A stretch of 64,000 nt of DNA from Polyangia bacterium (GCA_030424595.1 JAUHWG010000028.1:62001-126000); one strand, 5' to 3'. Shown: positions 16,003 through 24,394, numbered from the stretch's first letter. The notes: generated by a model not told the origin, from the letters alone. Made by a program: numbers and translations.

Positions 16003-17192
16003 GCGCGGGCGCTCGGCTTGAGGATGTAGCCCATGTAGTCCAGGCAGTGCCGCCAGAAGGACCTGACGTTTCGCCGGTAGCCCATCGCCCGCAGCTCCTC
16101 GTCGACGATCGGGAGATAGCTCGGATCGAGCATCGGGAAGAGGTGGTGCAACGACTGCATCCCCAGGAAGAACCCCAGCAGCATCGACGACCAGTAGTTG
16201 GTCGAGCCGAAGTCGCTGGCGGCGTCGAGCTGGAACTGGACGAAGTCGCGGGTGCCGAGGGCGGCGTGACAGGACTCCGTGTTGTGGCTCGACATGGTCA
16301 GAAAGCAGAACACGAACGAGATCACAGCCTCGAGGCCGACGCCGACCCAAAGGTGACCGACGGACCACCACAGCACCAGCCAGCCGCAGCTGCCGATGAG
16401 GTAGAGCGCCAGGCGTCGCCCGAGCTGGCTCGGATCGCGCCACATGTCGATCGGCATCATGATCCGCAGCATCATGAACCCGAGCGCGTAGGTCGGGAGG
16501 ATGAGGAAGGGGGCCAGCCGCTGAAAGCGGGCGTTTCGCCCCGGCGCGAAGTTGGTCAGCGGCTCGAACATACGGACGTTGTTGTCGAGCTCCGGGTGGT
16601 TTGTATAGCCGTGGTGCTCGATGCAGTGGGTCGTCTTCCACTCGTAGCTCGACAGCGTCATCATATCGCCGAAGAGTCCAAGCCTGGAGTTTTGGTGGAG
16701 GAAGGCGTGGCCAAAGCCGCCGAAGGAGATGAACGACTCGACATAGAGCGCCCCCAGCCCGAGCTTGAACAGGAGCGGAGCGCCGGTCTCGTCGGTCAGC
16801 GGCCACAGGAGGGGCGTCGCCACGCAGAGGAGGAGGCACAGGGTCGCCACGACGGCGCCGCGTCGCGAGGGGCCGGGGCGCCAGCCTTCGCGCTTGAGCC
16901 GCGCCATCACGCGCGTCCGCAGCTCGTGATAGCCCTCCCACTCGTAGCGCGGGAAGTGCCCCTCCTCGGCCGGACCGACGTCAAAGCGCCGCAGCATTCG
17001 GCGGACTCGATCCGCCGCGAGGTGGCTTAGCTCAAAGGGGACTGTGCAGTCCGTGCCCCGGGTCCGACGGAGGAGGTCGGCGCCTCCGGGGTGTTCGTCC
17101 AGCCACGGATCGAGCTCGTAGAGTCGGCCGTGAATACACCACAGGGGCCAATAGGGGCGGGGGACGACGCCTTGGGCGGGGATGTGTCGCAT
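15999..17192 (-). CDS. cytochrome b5-fused front-end fatty-acid desaturase
   Basis: A 397-residue fusion. Residues 15-70 form a cytochrome b5 domain with the haem motif HPGG (34-37) and a second haem His at 57 (FELSHL). Residues 115-395 form a membrane desaturase with boxes HAFLH (162-166), HCIEHH (189-194) and QSLHHLFP (Gln346, His349-350). An N-terminal b5 domain together with Gln in the third box is the hallmark of front-end (delta-4/5/6) desaturases of polyunsaturated fatty-acid synthesis, common in eukaryotes and rare in bacteria. The fused b5 supplies electrons. It lies 12 bp after the patatin gene and overlaps the second desaturase, which suggests sequential desaturation. Confidence 0.9.
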   Translation of the reverse strand: MRHIPAQGVVPRPYWPLWCIHGRLYELDPWLDEHPGGADLLRRTRGTDCTVPFELSHLAADRVRRMLRRFDVGPAEEGHFPRYEWEGYHELRTRVMARLKREGWRPGPSRRGAVVATLCLLLCVATPLLWPLTDETGAPLLFKLGLGALYVESFISFGGFGHAFLHQNSRLGLFGDMMTLSSYEWKTTHCIEHHGYTNHPELDNNVRMFEPLTNFAPGRNARFQRLAPFLILPTYALGFMMLRIMMPIDMWRDPSQLGRRLALYLIGSCGWLVLWWSVGHLWVGVGLEAVISFVFCFLTMSSHNTESCHAALGTRDFVQFQLDAASDFGSTNYWSSMLLGFFLGMQSLHHLFPMLDPSYLPIVDEELRAMGYRRNVRSFWRHCLDYMGYILKPSARA

Positions 17193-17204
17193 GGTGACGA
17201 TGCC

Positions 17205-19433
17205 TCAGATCCGCTCGCGCAGCGCCGCGACCCGATCGTGATCGGCGAGCAGCGCCTGCGCGTAGTGGTAGCCTGTTTGGATAGAGATGAGCGGCCTCGA
17301 GAAGTCGAGCATGTCAAAGGACGACATCGGCGGCTCGAAGAACACCTCGGCCTGCGCCCGGGCGTCGGCGATCCGGCGGGAGTCGTCGAGGGTCATGGCC
17401 CGCATGACGATCTCGGCGATGTTCGGCAGCCCGCCTGTGCGCGCGCCGCTGCGTACGAGCTTGTCCCAGGCGAACGACCACGGGCTCGGCAGCTCGGCGG
17501 CGGAGGTCGCCGCCAGCCGGCTCCCGGCGCCGATGTACGAGGCGATACGAGCTCCGCAGCCCGCCCGGTCGAGGGCGCTCAGGGGGAGGTTGTCGGTGAG
17601 CCCACCGTCGCAGTAGAGGTCGCCGTCGATGATCACGGGCGGGGCGATGGCCGGCGGCGAACCGCTCGCCAGCAGGGCCCGCCACAGCAGACCGCGGCGG
17701 CGGGGCTCGCAGACGCCGCGGGTCAGGTTGGTGCAGGTCGCCGAGAACGGGAGCCACAGATCCTCGATGTCCACATCGCCGTAGGCGCGGCGGAGGAGCG
17801 CTCGGATCCGCCGACCGCGGATGAGCGAGATCGACGGCAGGGTCACGTCGCCGAAGGGGTTGGCGGCCTTGGCAAACGCGGCCTCCACCCGCAGCGTCAG
17901 CTCCTCGGGGCTCGTGTCCATCGCCATCAGCCCGCCCAGGAAGGCCCCCGCGCTGGTCCCCGCGATGCAGTCGATCGGCAGCCCAGCCTCACGCCAAGCC
18001 CGGTACACGCCGATGTGGGCGAAGCCCCGCGCCCCGCCGCCGCTGAGGGCCAGCCCGACCGCCCGCCCGCCGAGCATACGCGCCAGCCGACCGGTGTCGC
18101 TGTCCCGGCCAACGCGGACGTGGACGTGCTGCTCGACGTCGCGACGTTCAAGCCAGCGGGCGCTGCCCATGGGCGCGCGCGTGCCCGGCGGGTGGGCGAA
18201 GAGGAGCCACACCCGCGGCTCCCAGCCCGCCCCATGGGAGACGCGGGCGACGGCGCGATCGACCGGGGTGAGATCGCCGTCCCGCTCCGGATCGGCGACG
18301 AGCACGAGATGGTCAGCCTCGGCGATGATCCGCTGCGTCCACGGGTCATCCTCGCTCTCGCCCACGAGGAGGACGAACTCGGCGTCGCGCCGCTGACCCT
18401 GGAGCCACAGCGACAGGCGCATCCACGCCGGGTTGTCGACCGCGAGCTTGCGCGGCTGCCGGAGCAGGCCGTCGCTCACGGCGTCGTCGGCGGAGAGGCG
18501 CACGCAGGCGCCCAAGCGCCCCATGGCGGCGTGGAGATCGCGGACGATCGACCTGATTGGCACGCTCTTCGACAGGGGCAAGAGCGCGATCGTCTGCCTC
18601 CGCGGTCGCGAGCTACCGCGCGTGCGGACGCGGTTGACCACGAGCTCGACCAGGTCGGCGAGGAGCTGCGGCCGTTCGGCGCTCGCGGCCCTGAAGCGCT
18701 CGCGCGAGATCCGGACGAGCCAGCTCTCGCGGGCCGCGACGACCGTCGCGGAGCGGGTCCCGGGCTTCACCAGCGCGAGCTCGCCGACCAGCTCCCCCGT
18801 GCTGATGGTGCCGAAGACCGAGCGCTCCTCCTGGTCGGAGAGGATCAGCAGCTCACCGCTGACGACGAGGAACGCCTCGTCGCCCAGCTCTCCGGTGTCC
18901 AGGAGCACCTCTCCCCGCCCCATTCGCACCCACTCGGGATCGTCGGCGATGCTGCGCGACAGCTCGCGGCCGACGAGCCCGAACGCAGAGTCCAGCGCGC
19001 GGATCAGCTGCTGGTGGAGCAGGCGCTGGTTGACGAGCTCAACGACGCGGCCGAGCAGGCCCGGGTGCTCCGCCGCGAAGCCGTCGAACGCGGGCTTGTC
19101 GAGCTTGAGCAGGCGGCCGGGCGTACGCGCGTGCACGGTCGCCGTGCGTGCCCCTCCGGTGAGCAGCTGAACCTCGCCGATCAGCTCGCCCCGGCCGAGC
19201 TCGGCGACGATCTGTCGCCCGTGCCCGACCTCGACGCTGACCTCGAACACGCCCTCTTCGATGACGTACATCGCCGCGCTCGCCTCGCCCTGCCGGACCA
19301 CGAGATCGCCGGCGGCGACGTCGACGAAGGATGCGAGCCCGGCGAGCTCGGTCAGGAGCTGCTCCCGGACCTCGGTGAAGAGCCCAGTCGCGTGCAATGC
19401 ACGGAGTTCGTCGGCATGTGTCAGCGGTCCCAT
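17205..19433 (-). CDS. NTE-type patatin-like phospholipase with two cyclic-nucleotide-binding-like domains
   Basis: About 742 residues from the ATG at 19433. Two cNMP-binding-like beta rolls occupy roughly residues 10-125 (FVDVAAGDLVVRQGEASAAM, GELIGEVQLLTGGARTATV) and 140-260 (GELVGELALVKPGTRSATVV). The patatin domain runs from about 440: the oxyanion loop ALSGGGARGFAHIGV, the nucleophile motif GTSAG (Ser about 491) and the Asp of CDGGLTDNLP (about 607) give the Ser-Asp dyad. This is the bacterial neuropathy-target-esterase layout: a phospholipase/lysophospholipase, possibly gated by ligand or membrane state, although the PRRxT cAMP signature is only partial (TRSAT). It is the first gene of the desaturase operon, so it probably supplies or recycles acyl chains for them. 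Confidence 0.88.
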   Translation of the reverse strand: MGPLTHADELRALHATGLFTEVREQLLTELAGLASFVDVAAGDLVVRQGEASAAMYVIEEGVFEVSVEVGHGRQIVAELGRGELIGEVQLLTGGARTATVHARTPGRLLKLDKPAFDGFAAEHPGLLGRVVELVNQRLLHQQLIRALDSAFGLVGRELSRSIADDPEWVRMGRGEVLLDTGELGDEAFLVVSGELLILSDQEERSVFGTISTGELVGELALVKPGTRSATVVAARESWLVRISRERFRAASAERPQLLADLVELVVNRVRTRGSSRPRRQTIALLPLSKSVPIRSIVRDLHAAMGRLGACVRLSADDAVSDGLLRQPRKLAVDNPAWMRLSLWLQGQRRDAEFVLLVGESEDDPWTQRIIAEADHLVLVADPERDGDLTPVDRAVARVSHGAGWEPRVWLLFAHPPGTRAPMGSARWLERRDVEQHVHVRVGRDSDTGRLARMLGGRAVGLALSGGGARGFAHIGVYRAWREAGLPIDCIAGTSAGAFLGGLMAMDTSPEELTLRVEAAFAKAANPFGDVTLPSISLIRGRRIRALLRRAYGDVDIEDLWLPFSATCTNLTRGVCEPRRRGLLWRALLASGSPPAIAPPVIIDGDLYCDGGLTDNLPLSALDRAGCGARIASYIGAGSRLAATSAAELPSPWSFAWDKLVRSGARTGGLPNIAEIVMRAMTLDDSRRIADARAQAEVFFEPPMSSFDMLDFSRPLISIQTGYHYAQALLADHDRVAALRERI

Positions 19434-19543
19434 TCGGATCAAATCCGGAGAATAGCCCCCCGACCATGAGCTTGAGCAAGTATGATGCCAGCGCTTTTCA
19501 CACGGCTTTGCACCGGCTATTCTTGGCGCCTGTGAGCGTCGAT

Positions 19544-20401
19544 ATGCGAGCCCCTTCACCGAGCAAGACGTCGATGCCCGCGGTCAACGTCGCCTGGGAG
19601 GGGGGCGCGGGCCGACCGGCGGTGTTCATGCACGCCAACGGCTTTCCGCCGCTCGCCTACCGTCTCTTCCTGGAGGCGCTCGCCGAGCGAGCCGAGGTCA
19701 AGGCGCTGGCGACACGCCCCCTGCTCAGCGCAGAGCCCCCCGACCGATCGCTGCGCTGGTCCGATCTCGGCGACGATCTCGTCCGCTGGCTCGAGGCGGA
19801 GAAGAGCCCCCCCGTGCTCGCCATCGGCCACTCGATGGGCGCGACATCCCTGATGTACGCCGCAGCCGCCCACCCGGAGCGCTTCTCCGGGCTCGTGATC
19901 ATCGAGCCCGCGATGCTGGGCCCGCTCACCGCGCGCATCCTCCACGCCCTGCCGATGTCACTCCGCCGGCGGATTCAGCCGGCGAAAGCTGCGCTCGGCA
20001 AGCGCGACCGCTGGCCCGACGAGGCGGCCTTCCGCCGCAGCTGTGATCGCTCGGGCCTGTATCGCCGGCTGACCCCCGAGGGCCTGGACGCGCTCGTCGC
20101 CGCCGCCGTGCGCTCGACCGACTCGGGCGTCTCGCTGGTCTTCCCCAAGGAGTGGGAGGCGTACGGGTACATGACAGCCCCCTTTCCGGGGCGCGCGCTC
20201 GCATCGGTCACGGTCCCGGTGATCGGCGTCCGCGGCGAGCCGTCGGTGTTCCTCGACGACCGGCGCTGGCGAGCCTGCGTCGCCGCGCAGCCCTCGGGAT
20301 GGTTCACCCAGCTAGGCGGCGTCGGTCATCTCCTCCCCCTCGAGGCGCCCGCACGGGCCGCGGCCGCGATCTTCGAGGGGCTCGACGCCCTCGGGCGATG
20401 A
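19544..20401 (+). CDS. alpha/beta hydrolase
   Basis: About 285 residues. HANGFPPLAYRLF supplies the oxyanion-type HxNG motif, AIGHSMGATSLMYAA the nucleophile elbow (Ser about 97), and GGVGHLLPLEAP the C-terminal catalytic His. FIERSG-like lid residues are replaced by a helical cap with RRRIQPAK. Family members hydrolyse esters, epoxides or lactones; no closer substrate is supported. The start is uncertain: ATGs at 19466, 19544 and 19574 are in frame, and 19544 leaves about 110 bases of divergent promoter space with the patatin gene. The gene follows the lipid operon head to head, so a lipid ester substrate is possible but inferred. Confidence 0.8.
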   Translation: MRAPSPSKTSMPAVNVAWEGGAGRPAVFMHANGFPPLAYRLFLEALAERAEVKALATRPLLSAEPPDRSLRWSDLGDDLVRWLEAEKSPPVLAIGHSMGATSLMYAAAAHPERFSGLVIIEPAMLGPLTARILHALPMSLRRRIQPAKAALGKRDRWPDEAAFRRSCDRSGLYRRLTPEGLDALVAAAVRSTDSGVSLVFPKEWEAYGYMTAPFPGRALASVTVPVIGVRGEPSVFLDDRRWRACVAAQPSGWFTQLGGVGHLLPLEAPARAAAAIFEGLDALGR

Positions 20402-20493
20402 GCGGCGCTCGGTCCCCCCGCCGCGCCGTACTCTATCCGCGGCGAACCCTCGGGCGCGATCCTGTCCCAGCAGCCCTGGCCAGCGACGGCCTC

Positions 20494-21222
20494 TTAGCCC
20501 CCCACGAAGATCGCGTAGGAGTCGTTGTAGATCATCCAGATCGACACCCCGATCGCCCAGATCGGGAAGACCGTCCAGAGCCCGTTCGAGAGGCCGACAA
20601 AGATCGCAAGATCGAAGGGGCGATGGCCGCGAAAGCGCCCGTTGAGGACGAAGCTCGCGAAGTACACCAGGGTCCCGTAGAGCATCTGATAGCTCATGAC
20701 CAGGCCGATGATCCCGAGCGCCCGAGCCGGGAGCACCTGAAAGGTCATCCCGTAGAGAAAGAGGAGCGACGGCAGCAGCGTCGTAAAACCGTTGCCTATG
20801 TCGATGAGGAAGCCGAAGGAGCGCTTGTCGGCGTAGGACTCGTCAAAGAGCGAGTACGACGACCAGATCTCAGCCCATGTCTCGGTCGCCAACACCCGCC
20901 GCAGCGGCACCCGTGAGGTGAAGAGCTCGATCACCCGGTCGAGCTCACGACCGCGGTAGTCGCGGACAAACCCCTCGTACTGCCGGCGGATCAGATCGAT
21001 GTGCCGGAAGAGACAGATCTCCCAGAGGGCGATGATGACGTTGAGCCAGAAGAAGAAGGCCAGCGCGACATGATGGCCGTTGACGACGCCGTGGGCCCGG
21101 TAGTGCAGCCCCACCGGCAGCGCTGTGCCGAGCACAGTCACACCGACGATCACCAGCCAGATCGGCGGCGACACGGCCGTGTCGGCGTCGACATCGAGGT
21201 CCTGCTGCAGGCTCCTGTTCAT
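20494..21222 (-). CDS. polytopic membrane protein, EXPERA/emopamil-binding-protein-like
   Basis: A 242-residue protein with about five or six hydrophobic helices. A segment IWSSYSLFDESYADKRSF and, later, YGTLVYFASFVLNG and SNGLWTVFPIWAI match the pattern of the EXPERA fold (sterol delta8-delta7 isomerase EBP and TMEM97): W-x-x-Y-x-x-x-D-x-x-Y, then Q/M-x-Y-G-x-x-x-Y-F, then N-x-L-W-x-x-x-P. The acidic residues that catalyse isomerisation in EBP are not clearly conserved, so isomerase activity is doubtful. Sterol synthesis is known in some Nannocystineae, which makes the likeness worth testing. The ATG at 21222 is preferred over the longer Arg/Ser-rich frame from 21321. Confidence 0.5.
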   Translation of the reverse strand: MNRSLQQDLDVDADTAVSPPIWLVIVGVTVLGTALPVGLHYRAHGVVNGHHVALAFFFWLNVIIALWEICLFRHIDLIRRQYEGFVRDYRGRELDRVIELFTSRVPLRRVLATETWAEIWSSYSLFDESYADKRSFGFLIDIGNGFTTLLPSLLFLYGMTFQVLPARALGIIGLVMSYQMLYGTLVYFASFVLNGRFRGHRPFDLAIFVGLSNGLWTVFPIWAIGVSIWMIYNDSYAIFVGG

Positions 21223-21474
21223 CAGCGGGACTCTACACGGCTCGCCACCGGAGAGTGTCTCTCCGGGCGAGCCGCGTGCTCGGGAGCACAGCCTGAGGGA
21301 TCGATCGCAGACGCTGGCCACGGCCGAGCATGCGCGCCTCGCTCGCGGTCACCGGCTGTCACGAGCGCCGAGATCGCGCTCGGTGACATCAACGGCGACG
21401 GCCTCGGCGATATCGGCCCTGTGCTCTTCGAGAGGCTCGGCGCTCGCTCTCAAGCGCACGTGGTCTACGGCCTG

Positions 21475-21508
21475 GAGAGCGCGCGGGACTCTTGCCACGG
21501 GCTGCTAG
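21475..21508 (+). repeat. dispersed 34-bp element, copy 1 (contains the stop codon of the bufferin gene)
   Basis: Reads GAGAGCGCGCGGGACTCTTG followed by CCACGGGCTGCTAG. The CTAG at the end provides the TAG stop of the minus-strand bufA2-like gene. It belongs to the eight-copy family described in the findings. Confidence 0.8.
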
Positions 21509-21816
21509 ACGACGGTGCCGCCCTTTTCATCGCACTCGGCCTTGGGGATCAGGATCCACCCCTTGCCCGCGCACTCGTTCTGACCGCCGCACTCATGGGA
21601 GCCGGCGACATCGCAGGCGCTCTGGCCCGCGCACTCGTTGATCCCGAAGCACTTGATGTTCGCCGTCGACGCGCCGTCGGGCGCGGCGTCTCCTGCCTGC
21701 TCGGAGGAGGTCGCCTCGGGGGGGGTCGTCTCCGGAGCGTCGCTCTTCTTCTCGCAGCCGGCGAGGAAGAGGGCAGCAGCGGAGAGGGCAAAGGTGGTCG
21801 CGAGCGTGTTCTTCAT
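21505..21816 (-). CDS. BufA2-like bufferin precursor with lipoprotein signal
   Basis: A 103-residue Cys-rich peptide. The leader MKNTLATTFALSAAALFLAG ends in the lipobox LAGC, so Cys21 should be lipidated. A Pro/Glu/Thr/Ala-rich spacer follows to residue 53. The core then holds six cysteines (56, 62, 68, 76, 82, 95) in two similar halves, CFGINECAGQSAC and ECGGQNECAGKG, before IPKAECDEKGGT. The C-[FY]-G-I-N-x-C and C-x-G-Q-N-x-C repeats and the closing K-A-E-C-D-x-K-G-G-T are those of BufA2-type bufferins, copper-binding RiPPs matured by MNIO enzymes that convert Cys to thiooxazoles. Canonical bufferins are soluble and periplasmic, so lipid anchoring is unusual. It is downstream of, and probably co-transcribed with, the two-haem lipoprotein (42-bp gap) and divergent from bufB-bufC. 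Confidence 0.8.
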   Translation of the reverse strand: MKNTLATTFALSAAALFLAGCEKKSDAPETTPPEATSSEQAGDAAPDGASTANIKCFGINECAGQSACDVAGSHECGGQNECAGKGWILIPKAECDEKGGTVV

Positions 21817-21858
21817 GGCGTCGTCTCCTACGGAGGGGGTCAGCGGGGTCAGCGGGGT

Positions 21859-22395
21859 CTAGCCTATCGGGTGACAAGCGTGACAGCCAAACTCACCTTT
21901 GCCAGTGGTCGCGTCGACGCTCTCGCCGAGCAGCTCCCCCATCTGCGGCATGACCTCGTCGACCATGAACTTCGTGACCTCCTCGTCAAAGTCGCGCGCC
22001 ATCGCGATCGGATCCTCAGCCGGCAGCGGCATCAGCGAGTCGCTCGGCATCTTGAACTCGACCTCCTTCATGTCGTCGCCGTGACAGGTCTGGCACTTGA
22101 ACTTGCCGAAGCGGTCGCCATCGTGGGCCTTGAAGGCGTCGCGCATCTTCGGGAAGACGTAGATCCCCATGAACTCCTTGCGCTGCGCGAAGTCCTTGTC
22201 GGCCCAGGCGATCTCCGGCGAGCCGGGCTCTGCCGCCGCCGGCTCCGCATCGCCGGTCGCGGGGGTCTCCGCCTCCGCGCTCTCAGGGGTCGTCGCGGGG
22301 GGCTCGGTCGCCGGCTCTTCGCCGCTCTTCTTGCAGCTGGCGAAGGCGACGGCCGAGGCGAGGAGGAGGGCGGGCGCTAGGAATTGCAGACGCAT
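21859..22395 (-). CDS. c-type cytochrome lipoprotein with two CxxCH motifs
   Basis: A 178-residue protein. MRLQFLAPALLLASAVAFAS leads to Cys21 (lipobox FASC), followed by a Glu/Pro/Thr/Ala linker to residue 60. The globular part carries CQTCH at 101-105 and CHACH at 171-175, the latter four residues from the C-terminus, plus several Met residues (EVMPQMGELL) that could act as distal haem ligands. It is predicted to be a lipid-anchored periplasmic electron carrier. Its linker resembles that of the bufferin precursor 42 bp downstream, and both appear to be one transcript divergent from the bufferin-maturing genes, which suggests they work at the same membrane face. A link to copper or redox handling is inference. 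Confidence 0.8.
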   Translation of the reverse strand: MRLQFLAPALLLASAVAFASCKKSGEEPATEPPATTPESAEAETPATGDAEPAAAEPGSPEIAWADKDFAQRKEFMGIYVFPKMRDAFKAHDGDRFGKFKCQTCHGDDMKEVEFKMPSDSLMPLPAEDPIAMARDFDEEVTKFMVDEVMPQMGELLGESVDATTGKGEFGCHACHPIG

Positions 22396-22566
22396 GGGGC
22401 TCACAATCTCGGAGGTTCGCTCTCGGGTCAACACGAGCGTCTCCTCGGCGATTCTACAGCCTTCGCGACGACGACGGCGACCTATTCCGCGCATAGGCGA
22501 TGGTGGGTGATGGTGCGCGAGCGCGCGCCTGATTGGGCTATCATCACCGCGCCCCTTCCCCCTCCC

Positions 22567-23442
22567 ATGCATCCTCGGCCCCCAGAGCGGACACCGACGA
22601 CCCGCCCGCGACCGATGCTCGGTCACGGGGTCGGCCTCCGAACTCCCCACTTCAAGCGGGCGATCGAGGAGGGGCTCGACGTCGACTGGGTGGAGGCTAT
22701 CAGCGAGAATTTCTTCGGCGAAGGCGGCCGTCCGAGGCGCGTATTGGAGCGTCTGCGCCGCGACATGCCGATCGCCCTCCACGGGGTCGGCATGGGCATC
22801 GGCTCCGCGCAGCCGGTGGCTCAGGACTATCTCGACCGCCTCCAGCGTCTGATCGAGCGGGTCGAGCCCGCGTGGGTGTCGGACCATCTCTGCTGGGGTC
22901 GGTCGAGCGGTCATCACACCCATGATCTCCTCCCCCTGCCCCACACCGAGGAGTCCTTGGCCCATGTCGTACGGGAGGTCGCTCGAGTCCAGACGATCCT
23001 CGGCCGTCAGATCGCCCTGGAGAACGTCTCGAGCTATGTCAGCTATCGTCAATGCGACATGGACGAGTGGACATTCCTCGCCCAGGTCGCGGAGCGAGCC
23101 GACTGCCTGATCCTCCTCGATATCAACAATATCGTCGTCAACGCCCACAACCACGGCTTTGATCCGCTCGACTATCTCGCCGGTGTGCCGCCCGCCCGGG
23201 TCATCCAGCTCCACCTCGCCAATCACAGCAAGCGCGACCACTACTGCTTTGACGACCACCGCGGGGCCGTCCCAGCGGAGGTCTGGACCCTCTACGAGAC
23301 GGCGCTACGGGTGCTGGGCCCGGTGTCGACGCTGGTCGAGTGGGACAGCGAGATCCCAGCTTGGGAGGTCCTCCGCGCGGAGCAGCGGGAGGCGGCGGCC
23401 CGAGCTGAGGCGATCCTCGGGGGCGACGATGGACCTGGCTGA
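22567..23442 (+). CDS. bufB: MNIO family enzyme (DUF692), bufferin maturase BufB
   Basis: About 291 residues. Family motifs appear in order: GHGVGLRTPHFKRAIEEG, AISENFF (canonical E-x-x-S-E-N), IALHGVGMGIGS (canonical LHGVxLxIGS), VSDHLCW, LPLPHTEESL, ALENVSSYV (E-N pair), LLDINNIVVNAHNHGFDP, QLHLANHS and LVEWDSEIP. The His, Asp, Glu and Asn residues that hold the two or three irons of multinuclear non-haem iron-dependent oxidases are all present. These enzymes oxidise Cys residues of a peptide precursor using O2. The ATG at 22615 is an alternative start. bufC overlaps its 3' end by 14 bp, and the precursor-type gene lies divergently at 21505-21816. Confidence 0.9.
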   Translation: MHPRPPERTPTTRPRPMLGHGVGLRTPHFKRAIEEGLDVDWVEAISENFFGEGGRPRRVLERLRRDMPIALHGVGMGIGSAQPVAQDYLDRLQRLIERVEPAWVSDHLCWGRSSGHHTHDLLPLPHTEESLAHVVREVARVQTILGRQIALENVSSYVSYRQCDMDEWTFLAQVAERADCLILLDINNIVVNAHNHGFDPLDYLAGVPPARVIQLHLANHSKRDHYCFDDHRGAVPAEVWTLYETALRVLGPVSTLVEWDSEIPAWEVLRAEQREAAARAEAILGGDDGPG

Positions 23443-24241
23443 GCTGCAGGAGCTCTTCTTCCGGGCGATCGCCTGGCCGACCGGGGTCGCGGACTTTCTC
23501 GCCCAGGCCGACGCGGAGACGGTCGCCGCGTTCGAGGACGCCTTCGCGGAGACGCCGGAGTTCACCCGCGCCCAGCGGGTCGACATCTACGCGGAGTCCT
23601 ACTTTTGGCGGCTCTTTGAGACGCTCCAGACCCAATTTGCGGTGACCGCCTGGCTCGCCGGAGAAGCCGGCTTTCGCAACCTCGTCACCGACTATGTGCT
23701 CGCTCGGCCCTCCCGCGACCCCGACCTGCGCCGCTTCGGCGCCTCCTTTCCGGCCTTCTTGAGCGCGCACCCGATCGTCCAGGCGCACCCCTACCTGCCC
23801 TTCTGCTCGGAGGTCGAGCTGACGATGATGCAGCTCCTGGACGCCGCCGACATCACCCCCTTGGCCCTCGAGACCGTCGCGGCGATCCCCGCGGATCGCT
23901 GGCCGCAGCTCCGCTTTGTCCCGGCGCCGACGCTCGCCCTGATGGCCTCGCCCTGGCGCTACTCCCCCCTCTCGGAGGCCTGCCGAGGGGGCCGACCCGC
24001 GAGCGAGGCTCCGCTGGCCGCCGCCGACAATGTGCACACCCTGATCTGGCGCGAGGGAATGCACGTCATGCACCGCTCGGTCCCGCCGTCCGAGGCGAAG
24101 GCCCTCTCGACGATGATCGCCGGCGGCACCTTTGCCGAGGTCTGCTCCGCCGCGGACGCGAGCGGGGCTGGGATCGAGGCTGTCGCCGGCTGGCTCCACC
24201 GCTGGATCGAAGCGGAGCTGCTCATCGACTGCGCCCTCTGA
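23429..24241 (+). CDS. bufC: BufC-type DNA-binding-domain-like partner (DUF2063)
   Basis: A 270-residue protein overlapping bufB by 14 bp. The N-terminal segment (LQELFFRAIAWPTG, AQRVDIYAESYFWRLFETLQ, FRNLVTDYVLARPSRDPDL) is the DUF2063 helical domain, with its R-x-x-I-Y-x-x-x-Y-x-x-R-L motif. The C-terminal half is a winged-helix-like region (NVHTLIWREGMHVMHRSV, WLHRWIEAELLI). In characterised MNIO systems BufC/HvfC-type proteins bind the precursor leader and deliver it to the MNIO enzyme, playing the part of a RiPP recognition element. The tight overlap supports a fixed BufB-BufC complex. Confidence 0.88.
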   Translation: MDLAELQELFFRAIAWPTGVADFLAQADAETVAAFEDAFAETPEFTRAQRVDIYAESYFWRLFETLQTQFAVTAWLAGEAGFRNLVTDYVLARPSRDPDLRRFGASFPAFLSAHPIVQAHPYLPFCSEVELTMMQLLDAADITPLALETVAAIPADRWPQLRFVPAPTLALMASPWRYSPLSEACRGGRPASEAPLAAADNVHTLIWREGMHVMHRSVPPSEAKALSTMIAGGTFAEVCSAADASGAGIEAVAGWLHRWIEAELLIDCAL

Positions 24242-24366
24242 GCCGAGCCGCAGGACGACACCGCGGCCCTTGCGCGGAGCCGATCGCCGCGGCAGTGAGG
24301 AGGAGTCCTCTCCCGCGGGCTCGGCGGATCCGAGCGGAGCGGGGCTCTGGCAGGACGGCTCGCGGC

Positions 24367-24394
24367 CCGTGGTGAAAGTCGCGTGTGCTCTCGC
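24367..24394 (-). repeat. dispersed 34-bp element, copy 2 (core only)
   Basis: Reads on the plus strand CCGTGGTGAAAGTCGCGTG then TGCTCTCGC, the reverse orientation of copy 1. It lies 126 bases after the bufC stop. The stretch between copies 2 and 3 (24395-24490) carries GATGAAACGCCGCTTTACC, a block also echoed next to copy 4. Confidence 0.65.

Noticed and set aside
22481..22497. CCTAT/ATAGG inverted repeat in the bufferin divergent region as an operator
   Set aside because: Arms of only five bases; too short to separate from chance without comparison to other loci.
22396..23259. 5' extension of the two-haem lipoprotein frame opposite bufB
   Set aside because: The lipoprotein signal starts at 22395, and the opposite strand carries all MNIO motifs.
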